Positions 25,600 through 33,989 of a stretch of DNA of 64,000 nt are shown in pieces. The stretch comes from Bradyrhizobium sp. CB3481 (lineage in GTDB: Bacteria; Pseudomonadota; Alphaproteobacteria; Rhizobiales; Xanthobacteraceae): positions 4,174,501 through 4,238,500 of the forward strand of contig NZ_CP121647.1 of assembly GCF_029714305.1 (NCBI RefSeq), written 5' to 3'. The notes under the pieces were generated by a model that saw only the letters and a program-made list of their open reading frames with translations, did no database searches and was not told where the DNA came from. Positions within the stretch are counted from its first letter, which is position 1, and each line of letters starts with the position of its first letter. Made by a program: the position numbers and the translations under genes.

Positions 25600-26019
25600 A
25601 CGCCGGAAGATGTTCGCTGCCGCGTCGGAAACTTCCGTCACGTCGAGCACCTTCACCGATACAAGCGCGGCTAACTTCATCGACGTCCGCATTGCCGGCA
25701 AGCTTCGCAACAGCAACGGCAATGCCACTAGCGCCAATCTTCAATTGGTGCGGGGCTCGACCGCCATCGGCCCGGAGGCGCTGCACAGGGGTCTACCGGA
25801 GGGGTTATTGCGACCAACGTCGGCACGGCCTGGCTCAATCGTCCGAACACGACGTCATCGACCACCTACAAGATGCAGATCAACAGCTCGGACAATACGA
25901 CCGCCGTGCAATTTCCCCGGGCGCCAAATGGAGCACCCTTGTTGACCCTGACGATGAGAGCCCATTCCACCGCCGCCACGGTCGAAGCTGGCACTATTTC
26001 GTCATCCGCAACATCGTGA
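25600..26019 (+). pseudogene. Frameshifted remnant resembling a phage/virion structural protein
   Basis: Two adjacent pieces in different forward frames read as parts of one protein. The first (25600 to about 25790) has a Thr/Ser-rich TSVTSSTFTDT segment ending in LQLVRGSTAIG. The second (about 25795 to 26019) continues with NVGTAWLNRPNTTSSTTYKM and APNGAPLLTLT. The pattern of short Thr/Ser strands with LxRGSTAIG and SPxTTSxTTYK is familiar from tail-associated or virion-like proteins in alphaproteobacterial genomes. The +/- frame change and missing N-terminus mark it as decayed. The family name is by recollection only. Confidence 0.5.
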
Positions 26020-26476
26020 CGTGTCTTGAAGGCTTGACCGCCTAGGCGGCGAGGGTCGGCCCGCCGGTTCACGCTGGCGGGAACAAATAGCAAGAGCCGC
26101 TCGATGATCGCCCAGGGCGGCTCTTGTCGCAATTGCCGGTTCGTGACCGATTCCATTGCGTGAATTTCGGCGAGGCCGTGAAGATCGCCCTCTTCGGACC
26201 AGCCTCTGATCGTTCGGGTATGCGCCCCGCTTCGACTGACGATGAGAATAATCGATAAAATTTTAACGACAATCGAAACACAAAATTAACGTTACTCTGT
26301 CGGCGAAACCGACCCAACTGTGGCGAATGTCCTGATTCAAAACCTTCCCGTAGTCTGCAGTCCCGTATAACTACCGGTAAACCAAGCCTCATTCTTTCGC
26401 TGTTCCGGTTCGGAACACGGTTGTACGTTTGCACGTAAATGCACTGCAGGGTTGTAATTCAACTCGGGAGAGTGCG
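26020..26476. other. Gene-free stretch with one inverted repeat
   Basis: No credible coding frame is seen in about 450 bases. A 9-bp inverted repeat (AAGAGCCGC and GCGGCTCTT) occupies 26092-26125 with a 16-base loop and could be a weak terminator or decayed element. The part from about 26240 to 26300 is notably AT-rich compared with the surroundings and may hold the promoter of the DUF6894 gene. Confidence 0.4.
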
Positions 26477-26680
26477 GTGGGGCGATATTATTTCGACCTC
26501 CATGGTGCCCAGAGCGCCCATGACTCAGGCGGCTTAGCATTCGAAACCGACATGGAAGCTTTCAATGCTGCTAAGCGACTGGCTGAAGAGTTGGCTGCCG
26601 CGCGACCAAATCTAAGGGGCAATACCTGTGTGGTGCTCACCCGAAGGGGTGCGGAAGATGCTTATTGGATAAGCGTCTAA
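26477..26680 (+). CDS. DUF6894-type small protein
   Basis: This 67-residue protein begins VGRYYFDLHGAQSAHDSGG with a later MEAFNAAKRLAEELAA helix. This RYYFDLH... D..G pattern is typical of the short DUF6894 proteins common and multicopy in Bradyrhizobium. The GTG start has CGGGAGA about six bases upstream; a longer in-frame start at 26429 lacks such a site. The function is unknown. It is the first of several small genes in this gene-poor interval. Confidence 0.7.
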   Translation: MGRYYFDLHGAQSAHDSGGLAFETDMEAFNAAKRLAEELAAARPNLRGNTCVVLTRRGAEDAYWISV

Positions 26681-26819
26681 GGCTGGCTCAGTTGGTGGCC
26701 TCCTTTATGCCACAAGCGCAAGCCGTCAAGTCAGTTAAAACCTTGCACACCTTACTCGGAGCGGCTTCTGCAAGACGCGTTATCGTAGATGCAGCCAGCA
26801 AACATGGAGGCAACGTGAC

Positions 26820-26957
26820 ATGGACAATCGGATCATTGCCGGTGTTGTCGCGGCCGTTATCGTTGTTCTTGGGCTGATAGGTTGGACTGGCGGCTGGTTC
26901 GGGGGTGAGACACCGGCGCCAACGACGCCACCAGCCGGGCAACAACCGCCGAAGTAG
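26820..26957 (+). CDS. Small membrane protein with Pro-rich tail, 45 aa
   Basis: This 45-residue product begins MDNRIIAGVVAAVIVVLGLI, a single membrane helix, followed by a Gly/Trp-rich turn and a Pro/Thr-rich tail ending QQPPK. GGAGG lies about eight bases upstream of the ATG, and a perfect hairpin terminator follows 20 bases after the stop. That combination supports a real gene. The function is unknown. Confidence 0.65.
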   Translation: MDNRIIAGVVAAVIVVLGLIGWTGGWFGGETPAPTTPPAGQQPPK

Positions 26958-26977
26958 AATCACGGATATTGCGGATC

Positions 26978-27000
26978 GCCCGGCCGGTTGCCGGGCTTTT
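26978..27000 (+). terminator. Rho-independent terminator
   Basis: A perfect 7-bp stem (GCCCGGC and GCCGGGC) with a 5-base loop is followed by TTTT. It lies 20 bases downstream of the 45-aa gene. Confidence 0.7.
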
Positions 27001-27058
27001 CCTGTCTTTCCAGCGGCAGTTGCGGAGAGTTTGTTGCGGCTTCCTAGAGGAGGCTGCC

Positions 27059-27247
27059 ATGAGCACAGAGCTCGGTATTGCGATGCTGGTTGCCGCCGTG
27101 TTGCTGATCTGGTTCGGCCTCCCGGATCGCCAAGGCGCTCATCGTCGTTTCCTGCGATTCAGCGCAGCACAAGTTCTCTACCCGCCCGTGATCCTTGCAT
27201 TAATTGCGCTTGGGTCGGCGGCACTGATTTCCAATCTGGCAAACTAA
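27059..27247 (+). CDS. Small two-helix membrane protein, 62 aa
   Basis: This 62-residue protein has two hydrophobic segments (ELGIAMLVAAVLLIWFGL and YPPVILALIALGSAALI) separated by a basic loop (DRQGAHRRFLRF). The ATG follows AGAGGAGG at six bases, a strong ribosome-binding site. I do not recognise the family. It lies just after a terminator and therefore probably has its own promoter. Confidence 0.6.
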   Translation: MSTELGIAMLVAAVLLIWFGLPDRQGAHRRFLRFSAAQVLYPPVILALIALGSAALISNLAN

Positions 27248-27447
27248 AAGAGCTGGCTGGGCCGATCGGGAAATCGGACCTCGAAGCTGCCGCAGTCAGG
27301 GACAGCCGCGTGTTTGGTGATGCGGGTGCAGTCTGGCATGCGCCCAATTCTGCCAAGAATCAGACCGAGCTTGAATAGGCCATTCGGGGGCGCCTCGCAT
27401 GGCAAAGGCCCGGCGTATGTCGTTGGTCCCGTCGTGCGTCGGGCCGC

Positions 27448-27543
27448 TTACAAGAGAGCCAGCCACAGGACAATTAAAGCCCACAGCGAGAGCAGGCCAA
27501 TACAGATTGCTCGCAGCAGCCAATGGGTTCCGCTGCTGAACAC
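27448..27543 (-). CDS. Candidate membrane miniprotein, 31 aa
   Basis: A GTG-initiated frame of 31 codons gives a short polar start (FSSGTHWLLR) and one membrane helix (CIGLLSLWALIVLWLALL). A weak GGTGAG lies about ten bases upstream. It resembles other tiny single-helix proteins around it, but a chance hydrophobic frame cannot be excluded. Confidence 0.35.
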   Translation of the reverse strand: MFSSGTHWLLRAICIGLLSLWALIVLWLALL

Positions 27544-27719
27544 GAGGCCAGCAACTCACCAACATATAGCAGTGCGATCATGCGCTGACCCCAGGGGGAT
27601 CTAAGGCGGTGATAGATCCACCGCGCAATACGCAAGTAGATCGTATGTCGCACGGTGTCGCTCACTGGACGTTGGGCGGGTCACCCAACGAACGAGTGTC
27701 GCTGAAGTTTCTGAGGCGA
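27544..27719. other. Intergenic part of the small-gene region
   Basis: I see no supported feature here. Together with 27248-27447 it makes up most of a 610-base interval in which only two weak minus-strand candidates (27448-27543 and 27720-27851) stand out. Confidence 0.4.
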
Positions 27720-27851
27720 TCAGGTATCCGGCGGAAAGTAGTGTCGGAGCGTCAGACGGATTGCCGCGTAGAGGAGGGCGCAAACTGCTAATGCAATCAA
27801 AATCGTTTGTACGCCTGATTGTGCGTACAAATCCTGTACTAGTGTTATCAA
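27720..27851 (-). CDS. Candidate small membrane protein downstream of tRNA-Ser, 43 aa
   Basis: A TTG-initiated frame of 43 codons contains one membrane helix (QTILIALAVCALLYAAIRL) and ends HYFPPDT. It begins six bases after the encoded CCA of tRNA-Ser on the same strand, so it would be co-transcribed with the tRNA. There is no ATG and no clear ribosome-binding site. A longer frame reading through the tRNA is an artefact of tRNA sequence. Confidence 0.3.
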   Translation of the reverse strand: MITLVQDLYAQSGVQTILIALAVCALLYAAIRLTLRHYFPPDT

Positions 27852-27857
27852 TGGATT

Positions 27858-27947
27858 TGGCGGAAGGGGTGGGATTCGAACCCACGGTACCCTTGCAGGC
27901 ACGCCGGTTTTCAAGACCGGTGCCTTAAACCACTCGGCCACCCTTCC
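27858..27947 (-). tRNA. tRNA-Ser(UGA)
   Basis: The minus strand folds as a class II tRNA. It has a 7-bp acceptor stem GGAAGGG/CCCTTCC, an anticodon stem CCGGT/ACCGG with loop CTTGAAA (anticodon TGA), a long variable arm, the T arm GTGGGTTCGAATCCCAC, discriminator G and encoded CCA. Confidence 0.95.
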
Positions 27948-28149
27948 TTGCCTTTGTCATCAAGCGCTTAGCCGATGCGCAGGTGGAAACACAAGAGAAG
28001 AAAGTGGGATTATCGGGGAACGCCCGGATTGCAGGACGTAATCGCTGGCCTCGTTGGCTCGCCAGCTTGTGCCCGTTGCCCATCAAGAGGAATTAACGTG
28101 GTTTCACCGGGCATCGCTGCGCCAGCACCACTATCGCAGCAGGCGCTGT

Positions 28150-28248
28150 TCAGCCGAATGCCACCGCCAGCAGGCTCGAGCACAGGAGCACGAAGCTGGC
28201 CGTCGTCAGGGCAAGAAATCCGTTGGAGACAATGTCGTGGTTGCGCAT
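28150..28248 (-). CDS. Membrane miniprotein, 32 aa
   Basis: This 32-codon frame starts at an ATG preceded by a TAGGTG ribosome-binding region. It encodes a short polar N-terminus (MRNHDIVSNG) and one helix (FLALTTASFVLLCSSLLAVA) ending AFG. The polar-then-hydrophobic layout resembles conserved miniproteins of Bradyrhizobium. The function is unknown. Confidence 0.45.
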   Translation of the reverse strand: MRNHDIVSNGFLALTTASFVLLCSSLLAVAFG

Positions 28249-28369
28249 GAGACACCTACCACACCGGATGCTCGTCCGAATTTATTAAAGCTTTACAAAT
28301 TTCAGGTCGAAATCACTAAGCCGTACGTCCGAGGCCCGGCGGTCCCCAGAACCGCCAGACGTTCAAAGC

Positions 28370-28459
28370 TCAGGCCCTGTAACGATAGCCTTCAAATGCA
28401 TGAGCCAGGAAAATGCCTGCGCTCACCAGACCCATCACCGCTGTAACCGTCTCAATCAT
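28370..28459 (-). CDS. Membrane miniprotein, 29 aa (MIETVTAVMGLV type)
   Basis: This 29-residue frame reads MIETVTAVMGLVSAGIFLAH and ends AFEGYRYRA. It has AAGGA eight bases upstream of the ATG. The sequence matches a tiny conserved protein I recall from Bradyrhizobium genomes; that is memory and not a search. It lies 120 bases upstream of the 32-aa gene on the same strand, so they may be co-transcribed. Confidence 0.5.
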   Translation of the reverse strand: MIETVTAVMGLVSAGIFLAHAFEGYRYRA

Positions 28460-28817
28460 CGCACACGTCCTTATGCGCCCCTGCACGCACAGAACGACTC
28501 CACCCTTGCACAGTCAAAAAGATTCACGGACGGATTCGTAGAACGGCCGTGAGTGATGATTTGCTGCAACAGATTGTCTGAAAGCGGCACAATACACGGT
28601 GTATCTTGCCTATACCGATAGACATATGCCCGTAAGTCAACGGATGCGCACAGCAACCATTCATTCACCACGCAGCGCCAGATCATTCACCGCGCAGGGT
28701 CGCTCCCCATTTCCGCCGTGTTCCGGTTGCGATATCTTCATCACGTGATGCGGAGGGTGGGCCGCATCTTGGGGGTTTCGGCCCGCATGCTTCATCGTAG
28801 GCAGCAGGCCGCTGAAA
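28460..28817. other. Intergenic stretch before rlpA
   Basis: No supported gene is present. Two near-identical copies of CATTCACC(A/G)CGCAG occur about 21 bases apart near 28665-28700. The segment presumably carries divergent promoters for rlpA and the miniprotein genes, but no clear operator is visible. Confidence 0.4.
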
Positions 28818-29756
28818 ATGGTAATTGGGGTGATGGGGATTCGACGGCCAACAACGATCGTTCTGGCAGTCCGTGGGACGGTTGCCGCGGCAACATGCTT
28901 TGTCCTCGCCAACTGCGCCTCATCCGACAAATTCGCCAGGCGCATCGATCCTAAATACGGCGTTTCGTCGAGCCCCCGCGTGGTGGAGTTCGGCGAGCCG
29001 GTGCCGAAGGGCGGGGGGACCTATCGGGTCGGCAAGCCCTACACGGTGGCTGGCCGGGTCTATGTGCCGGAAGAGGACCCGAACTACCGCGCCGAGGGCT
29101 TGGCCTCCTGGTATGGCGACGACTTCCATGGCCGGCTGACCGCCAATGGCGAAGTCTTCGACATGGCCTCCCTGACGGCGGCCCATCCGACGCTGCCGAT
29201 CCCGAGCTACGCCCGCGTCACCAATATGCGGAACGGCAAGTCGCTGATCGTGCGGGTGAATGACCGCGGCCCCTATCACGGCAACCGCCTTATCGACGTC
29301 TCGAATAAGGCGGCGGAACTCCTTGAATTCAAAGCGAATGGCGTCGCCAAGGTCCGGGTCGAATATGTCGGACGGGCACCCCTGGAGGGTTCCGACGACC
29401 GCCAGTTGCTGGCGACCCTGCGGACCGGCCAGCCGGCTCCCTCGCCGTCGACGGTCCGGGTCGCTTCGGCCCGTCCGTTCGTTCCCGAAATCCCGTCCTC
29501 CGCGGCCCGCATCCGGGGCGAGGTTCCGCTGCCGGAAGGGCGGCCCTACAACCTTGGCAATACCTCGGCGGACTACGCCTCGATCAACGCGACCTCGGAA
29601 ATGTCGGCCTCCAGCCGTTCGCGCGGCCGGTCGGCGGAAAACCCGCGTGCCGTGTCCTATGAGAACGACGCCGGTTACGCGGCCACCGGCCTGGCCTACC
29701 GGCCGGTCGATCAGCGGGGCCCGAGCGAAGTCCTCAGCGGCCGCGGGCTGTATTAG
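28818..29756 (+). CDS. rlpA: Septal ring lytic transglycosylase RlpA-family lipoprotein
   Basis: This 312-residue protein has a signal peptide with a lipobox VLANC (Cys33), so it is likely lipid-anchored. A double-psi beta-barrel follows (about 95-190) with the RlpA motifs GLASWYGDDFHGRLTANGE and IVRVNDRGPYHGNRLIDVS. RlpA cleaves denuded glycan strands in septal peptidoglycan. The C-terminal 100 residues are Pro/Ser/Arg-rich without a SPOR domain. The gene has an isolated context with a converging hydrolase gene downstream. Confidence 0.9.
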   Translation: MVIGVMGIRRPTTIVLAVRGTVAAATCFVLANCASSDKFARRIDPKYGVSSSPRVVEFGEPVPKGGGTYRVGKPYTVAGRVYVPEEDPNYRAEGLASWYGDDFHGRLTANGEVFDMASLTAAHPTLPIPSYARVTNMRNGKSLIVRVNDRGPYHGNRLIDVSNKAAELLEFKANGVAKVRVEYVGRAPLEGSDDRQLLATLRTGQPAPSPSTVRVASARPFVPEIPSSAARIRGEVPLPEGRPYNLGNTSADYASINATSEMSASSRSRGRSAENPRAVSYENDAGYAATGLAYRPVDQRGPSEVLSGRGLY

Positions 29757-29780
29757 ATAGCGTTTTCAAGCGAAAGTCTG

Positions 29781-29799
29781 CCCCGGACTTGATCCGGGG
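29781..29799. repeat. Short palindrome between convergent genes
   Basis: CCCCGGA and TCCGGGG form a 7-bp stem with loop CTTGA, 25 bases after the rlpA stop. There is no T tract on either strand. It may act as a bidirectional terminator or be part of a dispersed palindromic element. Confidence 0.4.
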
Positions 29800-29842
29800 T
29801 GGCAGCCGGTTCGCGTCAAGAAAATGCGTCAAACAAAAAGAC

Positions 29843-30787
29843 TTATCCCTTCAAAAAGGCGGTCAGGGCGGCGTTGACCTCATCTGGCCGCTCCTGCTGG
29901 ATCCAGTGGCCGGCGCCATCCAGAATCAGCTTCTGCCGCAGGTTCGGCAGCACCCGTTCCATTTCCTTGACCTGCTTGGCGCCGATCAGTCCGGTAATAA
30001 CGCCATCCTTAGATCCCGCAATGAACAGGGCAGGCTGGTGGATTTGCGCGCCCTGCCAAGGCGCGGTCAGCTCCCAATTGCGGTCGATATTGCGATACCA
30101 GTTGAGTCCACCGCGAAAGCCGGACTTTTGGTAGATCGCCGCGAAATAGGCGACGTCGGCCTCGGTCAGCCAGCTCGGCAGCGGCCGATTCGGGTCGGCG
30201 CCGCCAAGAAATCCCTTGCCGTCCTGAACGAATTGATGGGCCGCCGGATCGGCAAGCCCGCGGCCGCCCAGCACGATACGCATCGTGGCCGTAACATCGC
30301 GCTCGAGTTCGGCCTCTGCCTCGCCCGGTGTCTGAAAATACTGCCAGTAGAAATTGGTAATCCCGTTCTGCCGCAGGGTTTCGAGTGGAAGGCCACGGCC
30401 ACGGAACGGCGGCGGAACACTCAGGCCCGCAACTTTGGTGAATATATCAGGGCGGAACATCGCGGCGTGCCAGGCGACCGGCGCGCCCCAGTCATGGCCG
30501 ACGATGATCACCTGCGTCTCGCCGAGCGCCGCCACCAGCGCGACCATGTCGCCAACATTGTGCAAGAGGGTATAGGCGCCGATGGCGGCTGGCGCCGTGG
30601 TCCGTCCGAACCCGCGCATGTCAGGCGCAACGACGTGGAAGCCGGCTGCCGCGATGGCCGGAATCTGGTGCCGCCAGGAATAGGATAGTTCAGGCCAGCC
30701 GTGGCAGAGCAGCACCAGCGGACCTTGACCTTCCTCGACAATGAAGAAGTCCAGCCCGTTGGCGGAAATAGTGCGTGAGGATGGCAT
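29843..30787 (-). CDS. Alpha/beta hydrolase, soluble epoxide hydrolase-like
   Basis: This 314-residue cytosolic protein has the oxyanion-hole HGWPE motif, the nucleophile motif GHDWGAP with Asp (typical of epoxide hydrolases and haloalkane dehalogenases), and the catalytic His in GAGHWIQQERP. A cap region contains Tyr residues (GLNWYRNI) expected to activate an epoxide. The ATG at 30787 (MPSSRTISANG) gives the usual family length. It is a single gene transcribed towards rlpA. The substrate is unknown. Confidence 0.85.
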   Translation of the reverse strand: MPSSRTISANGLDFFIVEEGQGPLVLLCHGWPELSYSWRHQIPAIAAAGFHVVAPDMRGFGRTTAPAAIGAYTLLHNVGDMVALVAALGETQVIIVGHDWGAPVAWHAAMFRPDIFTKVAGLSVPPPFRGRGLPLETLRQNGITNFYWQYFQTPGEAEAELERDVTATMRIVLGGRGLADPAAHQFVQDGKGFLGGADPNRPLPSWLTEADVAYFAAIYQKSGFRGGLNWYRNIDRNWELTAPWQGAQIHQPALFIAGSKDGVITGLIGAKQVKEMERVLPNLRQKLILDGAGHWIQQERPDEVNAALTAFLKG

Positions 30788-30952
30788 CGCGTTTCCGCCC
30801 TGTTTTTCGTATCTTGTCGGCAAGTTACAGCATCGCCACGATACGTTCCCGGGATGGGTGCCGCAATCCGATCGGCACGCCCGGCGCATCCAAAACCTGT
30901 GTTGTTTGCGATACTTCCATTTGTTAGAACGCGCGGATTCAGGACATTGCCG

Positions 30953-32215
30953 ATGGCAGCAGAGACTTCCGTTCCCCGCAAATTCCGCACCGCGGGCCTC
31001 ATCCCGTGGCGCGGCCTGATGGCGGCCGCGCTAGCGCTTGCGGTCGGCTGGGGCGGGATCGTGTATGCGGCCAACAACAGCGTGCAGGGCGCGCCGAAGA
31101 AGGAGGATGGCGGCTTCGACGGCGACGCGCCGACCGCGATCCTGATGGAGGCCTCCAGCGGCAGCGTGCTGTTCGAGAAGAACGCCGACGAGTTGCGCGC
31201 GCCGTCGAGCATGATGAAGCTGATGACGGTGGAGGTGGTGTTCAACGCCATCAAGGAGGGCAAGGTCAAGCTGACGGACGAATACCGGATCAGCGAGAAT
31301 GCCTGGCGCAAGGGCGGCGCGCCGGCCGGCGGCTCCACCATGTTTGCCATTCTCAACAGCAAGGTGTCGGTCGATGACCTCCTGAAGGGTGCGATCATCC
31401 AGAGCGGCAATGATTCCTGTATCGCGCTCGCCGAGGGCATGGCCGGCAACGAGCGGATCTTTGCCGCCGACTTCATGACCAAGCGCGCCCGCGAGCTCGG
31501 CCTGACCAAATCGACGTTCGGCAACTCCAACGGCTTGCCCGACCCCGCCAACAAGATGACGGTACGGGAGCTCGGCAAACTCGCCCGCCACCTGATCCTG
31601 ACCTATCCCGACATGTACAAATTGTTCGGCGAGCGGGAGTTCACCTGGAACAAGATCCGGCAGCAAAACCGTAACCCACTGCTGAATTCGCTGAACGGCG
31701 CCGATGGACTAAAGACCGGCTACACCAAGGAGGGCGGCTACGGCATGGTCGGCTCCGCGGTGCAGAACGACACGCGGCTGATCGTTGTGATCAACGGGCT
31801 CGAGGATCCCGACGATCGGGCTTCCGAGGCCAAGAAGATGCTGGAATGGGGATTCCGCAACTTCGAGACGCGCACGCTGTTCGCGGCCGACCAACCGATC
31901 GGCTATGCAAAGGTGTTCGGCGGCGAAAGCCGATCGGTGAAGCTTTCAAGCCCGGTGCCGGTCAAGGTGATGGTGCCGAAGAGCGGCGGCGAAAAGCTGA
32001 TCGCGCGTATCGTCTATAACGGCCCGGTGCGGGCCCCGGTGCAGGCTGGCCAGCCGGTCGGCGTCGTCCGGGTGTGGCGCGGCACCCATGTCGCCGGCGA
32101 TACTCCGGTCTATGCGGCGGAATCGATCGGCACCGGCTCGACCATGCGCCGCGCGCTCGATGGCGCCAGCGAGCTCGTCATCGGCATGTTCCGCGCCAGT
32201 GCAGAGAAGCTCTGA
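30953..32215 (+). CDS. D-alanyl-D-alanine carboxypeptidase (PBP5/6-like)
   Basis: This 420-residue protein has an N-terminal membrane/signal segment (about 20-40) and a serine-type D,D-peptidase domain. The motifs are SxxK in PSSMMKLMT (Ser86, Lys89), SGN in IIQSGNDSC, and KTG in LKTGYTKEGG. A C-terminal beta-rich PBP5_C domain follows. It trims the terminal D-Ala of peptidoglycan pentapeptides in the periplasm. ATG 30953 is preferred because AGGA lies eight bases upstream. It is followed within two bases by tmk, so it begins the dac-tmk-holB operon. Confidence 0.93.
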   Translation: MAAETSVPRKFRTAGLIPWRGLMAAALALAVGWGGIVYAANNSVQGAPKKEDGGFDGDAPTAILMEASSGSVLFEKNADELRAPSSMMKLMTVEVVFNAIKEGKVKLTDEYRISENAWRKGGAPAGGSTMFAILNSKVSVDDLLKGAIIQSGNDSCIALAEGMAGNERIFAADFMTKRARELGLTKSTFGNSNGLPDPANKMTVRELGKLARHLILTYPDMYKLFGEREFTWNKIRQQNRNPLLNSLNGADGLKTGYTKEGGYGMVGSAVQNDTRLIVVINGLEDPDDRASEAKKMLEWGFRNFETRTLFAADQPIGYAKVFGGESRSVKLSSPVPVKVMVPKSGGEKLIARIVYNGPVRAPVQAGQPVGVVRVWRGTHVAGDTPVYAAESIGTGSTMRRALDGASELVIGMFRASAEKL

Positions 32216-32217
32216 GC

Positions 32218-32904
32218 ATGAACCAGGCAACGCTGCAGCGGCCTTCCGGACGCGGGAAGTTCATTACCTTTGAAGGCGGCGAGGGCTCCGGCAAGTCCAC
32301 CCAGATCAAGAAGCTCGCCGAGCGCCTTGCGGCAGCCAAGCTCCGCGCCATCGTCACCCGCGAGCCCGGCGGCTCGCCGGGCGCTGAAATCATGCGCCAT
32401 CTCGTGCTGTCGGGAATGGGCAAGCTGCTCGGGCCGGATGCCGAGACCCTGCTGTTTGCCGCCGCGCGCGACGATCACGTTCGCACGGTGATCCAGCCCG
32501 CGCTCAACCAGGGAACATGGGTGCTGTGCGACCGCTTTTACGACTCGACCCGTGCCTATCAGGGCCGCCTCGGGCAGGTCTCGCCCGGCGTGCTCAACGC
32601 CATGCAGCGCGTCACCATCGGCGATCTCAAGCCGGACCTCACCATCATTCTCGACATCCCGGTGGAAGTCGGGTTGCAGCGCGCGGCAGCCCGCCGCGGC
32701 AGCAGCGCGCCTGACCGTTTCGAGGCAGAAGATCTGCAGTTTCATCAGGGGTTGCGCGACGCCTATCGGCAGATCGCCGCTGAGGACCCGCGGCGCTGCG
32801 TGCTGATCGATGCCAATGCCGATGCGGATACGGTCAGTGCGCGCGTCTGGACCGCGCTGCGCGACCATGTGCTCGCGGCGCCCACCCCGGCGGGGACAGC
32901 ATGA
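32218..32904 (+). CDS. tmk: Thymidylate kinase
   Basis: This 228-residue enzyme phosphorylates dTMP to dTDP. It has the P-loop FEGGEGSGKSTQ, the DRx motif in CDRFYDSTRAYQG, and a lid region rich in Arg (RAAARRGSSAPDRFE). The ATG at 32218 follows the carboxypeptidase stop by two bases, and its stop overlaps the holB start (ATGA). A longer in-frame upstream extension overlaps the previous gene and is rejected. Confidence 0.95.
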   Translation: MNQATLQRPSGRGKFITFEGGEGSGKSTQIKKLAERLAAAKLRAIVTREPGGSPGAEIMRHLVLSGMGKLLGPDAETLLFAAARDDHVRTVIQPALNQGTWVLCDRFYDSTRAYQGRLGQVSPGVLNAMQRVTIGDLKPDLTIILDIPVEVGLQRAAARRGSSAPDRFEAEDLQFHQGLRDAYRQIAAEDPRRCVLIDANADADTVSARVWTALRDHVLAAPTPAGTA

Positions 32905-33941
32905 GCGCACGCAAGACCGAGCCGGAGATGGCGGTCAGGCATCCCCGCGAAACGACTGAGCTGTTCGGCCATCGCGAGGCCGAGACGGCGCTATTGAACG
33001 CCTATCGCAGCGGGCGCATTCCGCACGCCTGGCTGATCGGTGGCCCGCAAGGCATCGGCAAGGCGACGCTGGCCTATCGCATGGCGCGCTTTGTACTCGC
33101 CCATCCGCGGCCGGATGCACCTTCGGTGCAGCGCGCCGAGACGCTGGCGATCAACCCGGACGATCCCGTCGCACGCCAGGTCACGGCCGGCGCGCATGGC
33201 GGGCTGCTCGTGCTCGAGCGTGGCCTCAACGATCGCGGCGTGATGCGAACCGTGATCACTGTCGATGAGACGCGCGAGACGATTTCGTTCTTCGGCTCGA
33301 CCGCGGCGGTCGACGGTTGGCGCGTCTGCATCGTCGACACCGTCGACGAACTCAACCCGAACGCCGCCAATGCGCTGCTCAAAATCCTCGAGGAGCCGCC
33401 GCTGCGATCGCTGTTTCTGCTCGTCAGCCATTCGCCGGCACGGGCCCTGCCGACCATCCTGTCGCGCTGCCGCAAGCTGCCGCTGCGGCCGCTTGCGACT
33501 GATGACGTCATGCGCGCGGCAGCAAGCGCCGCCGACATCGCGCCCGGGGATGCAGCGCTCTCGGAGGCCGCCGATGCCGCAGAAGGCAGTGTATCCCGCG
33601 CGCTGACGCTGCTCGGCGGCGACGCGCTGAAGCTGCAGCAACGGACGGCGGCGCTGCTGGCGACGCTGCCGCAGGTCGATCCACGCGAATTGCATGCGCT
33701 GGGCGAAGCACTCGGGACCAGCGACCGGGTGGCGCTGGCGGCCTTCATCGACGGCGTCGATCGCTGGATCGGCGAAAAGCTGCGCGCGGGCGACGCCAAC
33801 GCGAATCTGCCCCGCCTTGCACGGCTGGCGGAGGTGTGGGAAAAGATCGTCCGCGCCGCGCGTGACACCGAATCCTACAATCTGGAGCGAAAACCGCTGG
33901 TTTTCTCGGTGTTCGGAATGCTCGCGGAAGCAACGCGGTAA
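32901..33941 (+). CDS. holB: DNA polymerase III subunit delta prime
   Basis: This 346-residue clamp-loader subunit has the Walker A-like GGPQGIGKATLAYR, the sensor region NAANALLKILEEPP and the SRC motif LSRCRKL. It works with DnaX and HolA to load the sliding clamp. The start overlaps the tmk stop, the usual alphaproteobacterial arrangement. Confidence 0.93.
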   Translation: MSARKTEPEMAVRHPRETTELFGHREAETALLNAYRSGRIPHAWLIGGPQGIGKATLAYRMARFVLAHPRPDAPSVQRAETLAINPDDPVARQVTAGAHGGLLVLERGLNDRGVMRTVITVDETRETISFFGSTAAVDGWRVCIVDTVDELNPNAANALLKILEEPPLRSLFLLVSHSPARALPTILSRCRKLPLRPLATDDVMRAAASAADIAPGDAALSEAADAAEGSVSRALTLLGGDALKLQQRTAALLATLPQVDPRELHALGEALGTSDRVALAAFIDGVDRWIGEKLRAGDANANLPRLARLAEVWEKIVRAARDTESYNLERKPLVFSVFGMLAEATR

Positions 33942-33989
33942 CGCACCGTCCGACAACAATCCCGACAGTTTTTGAAATAAAAGGAATTC

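Noticed and set aside
27720..27941. 73-codon minus-strand frame reading through tRNA-Ser
   Set aside because: The first 28 codons are a translation of the tRNA gene; only the part after the tRNA was kept as a weak candidate.
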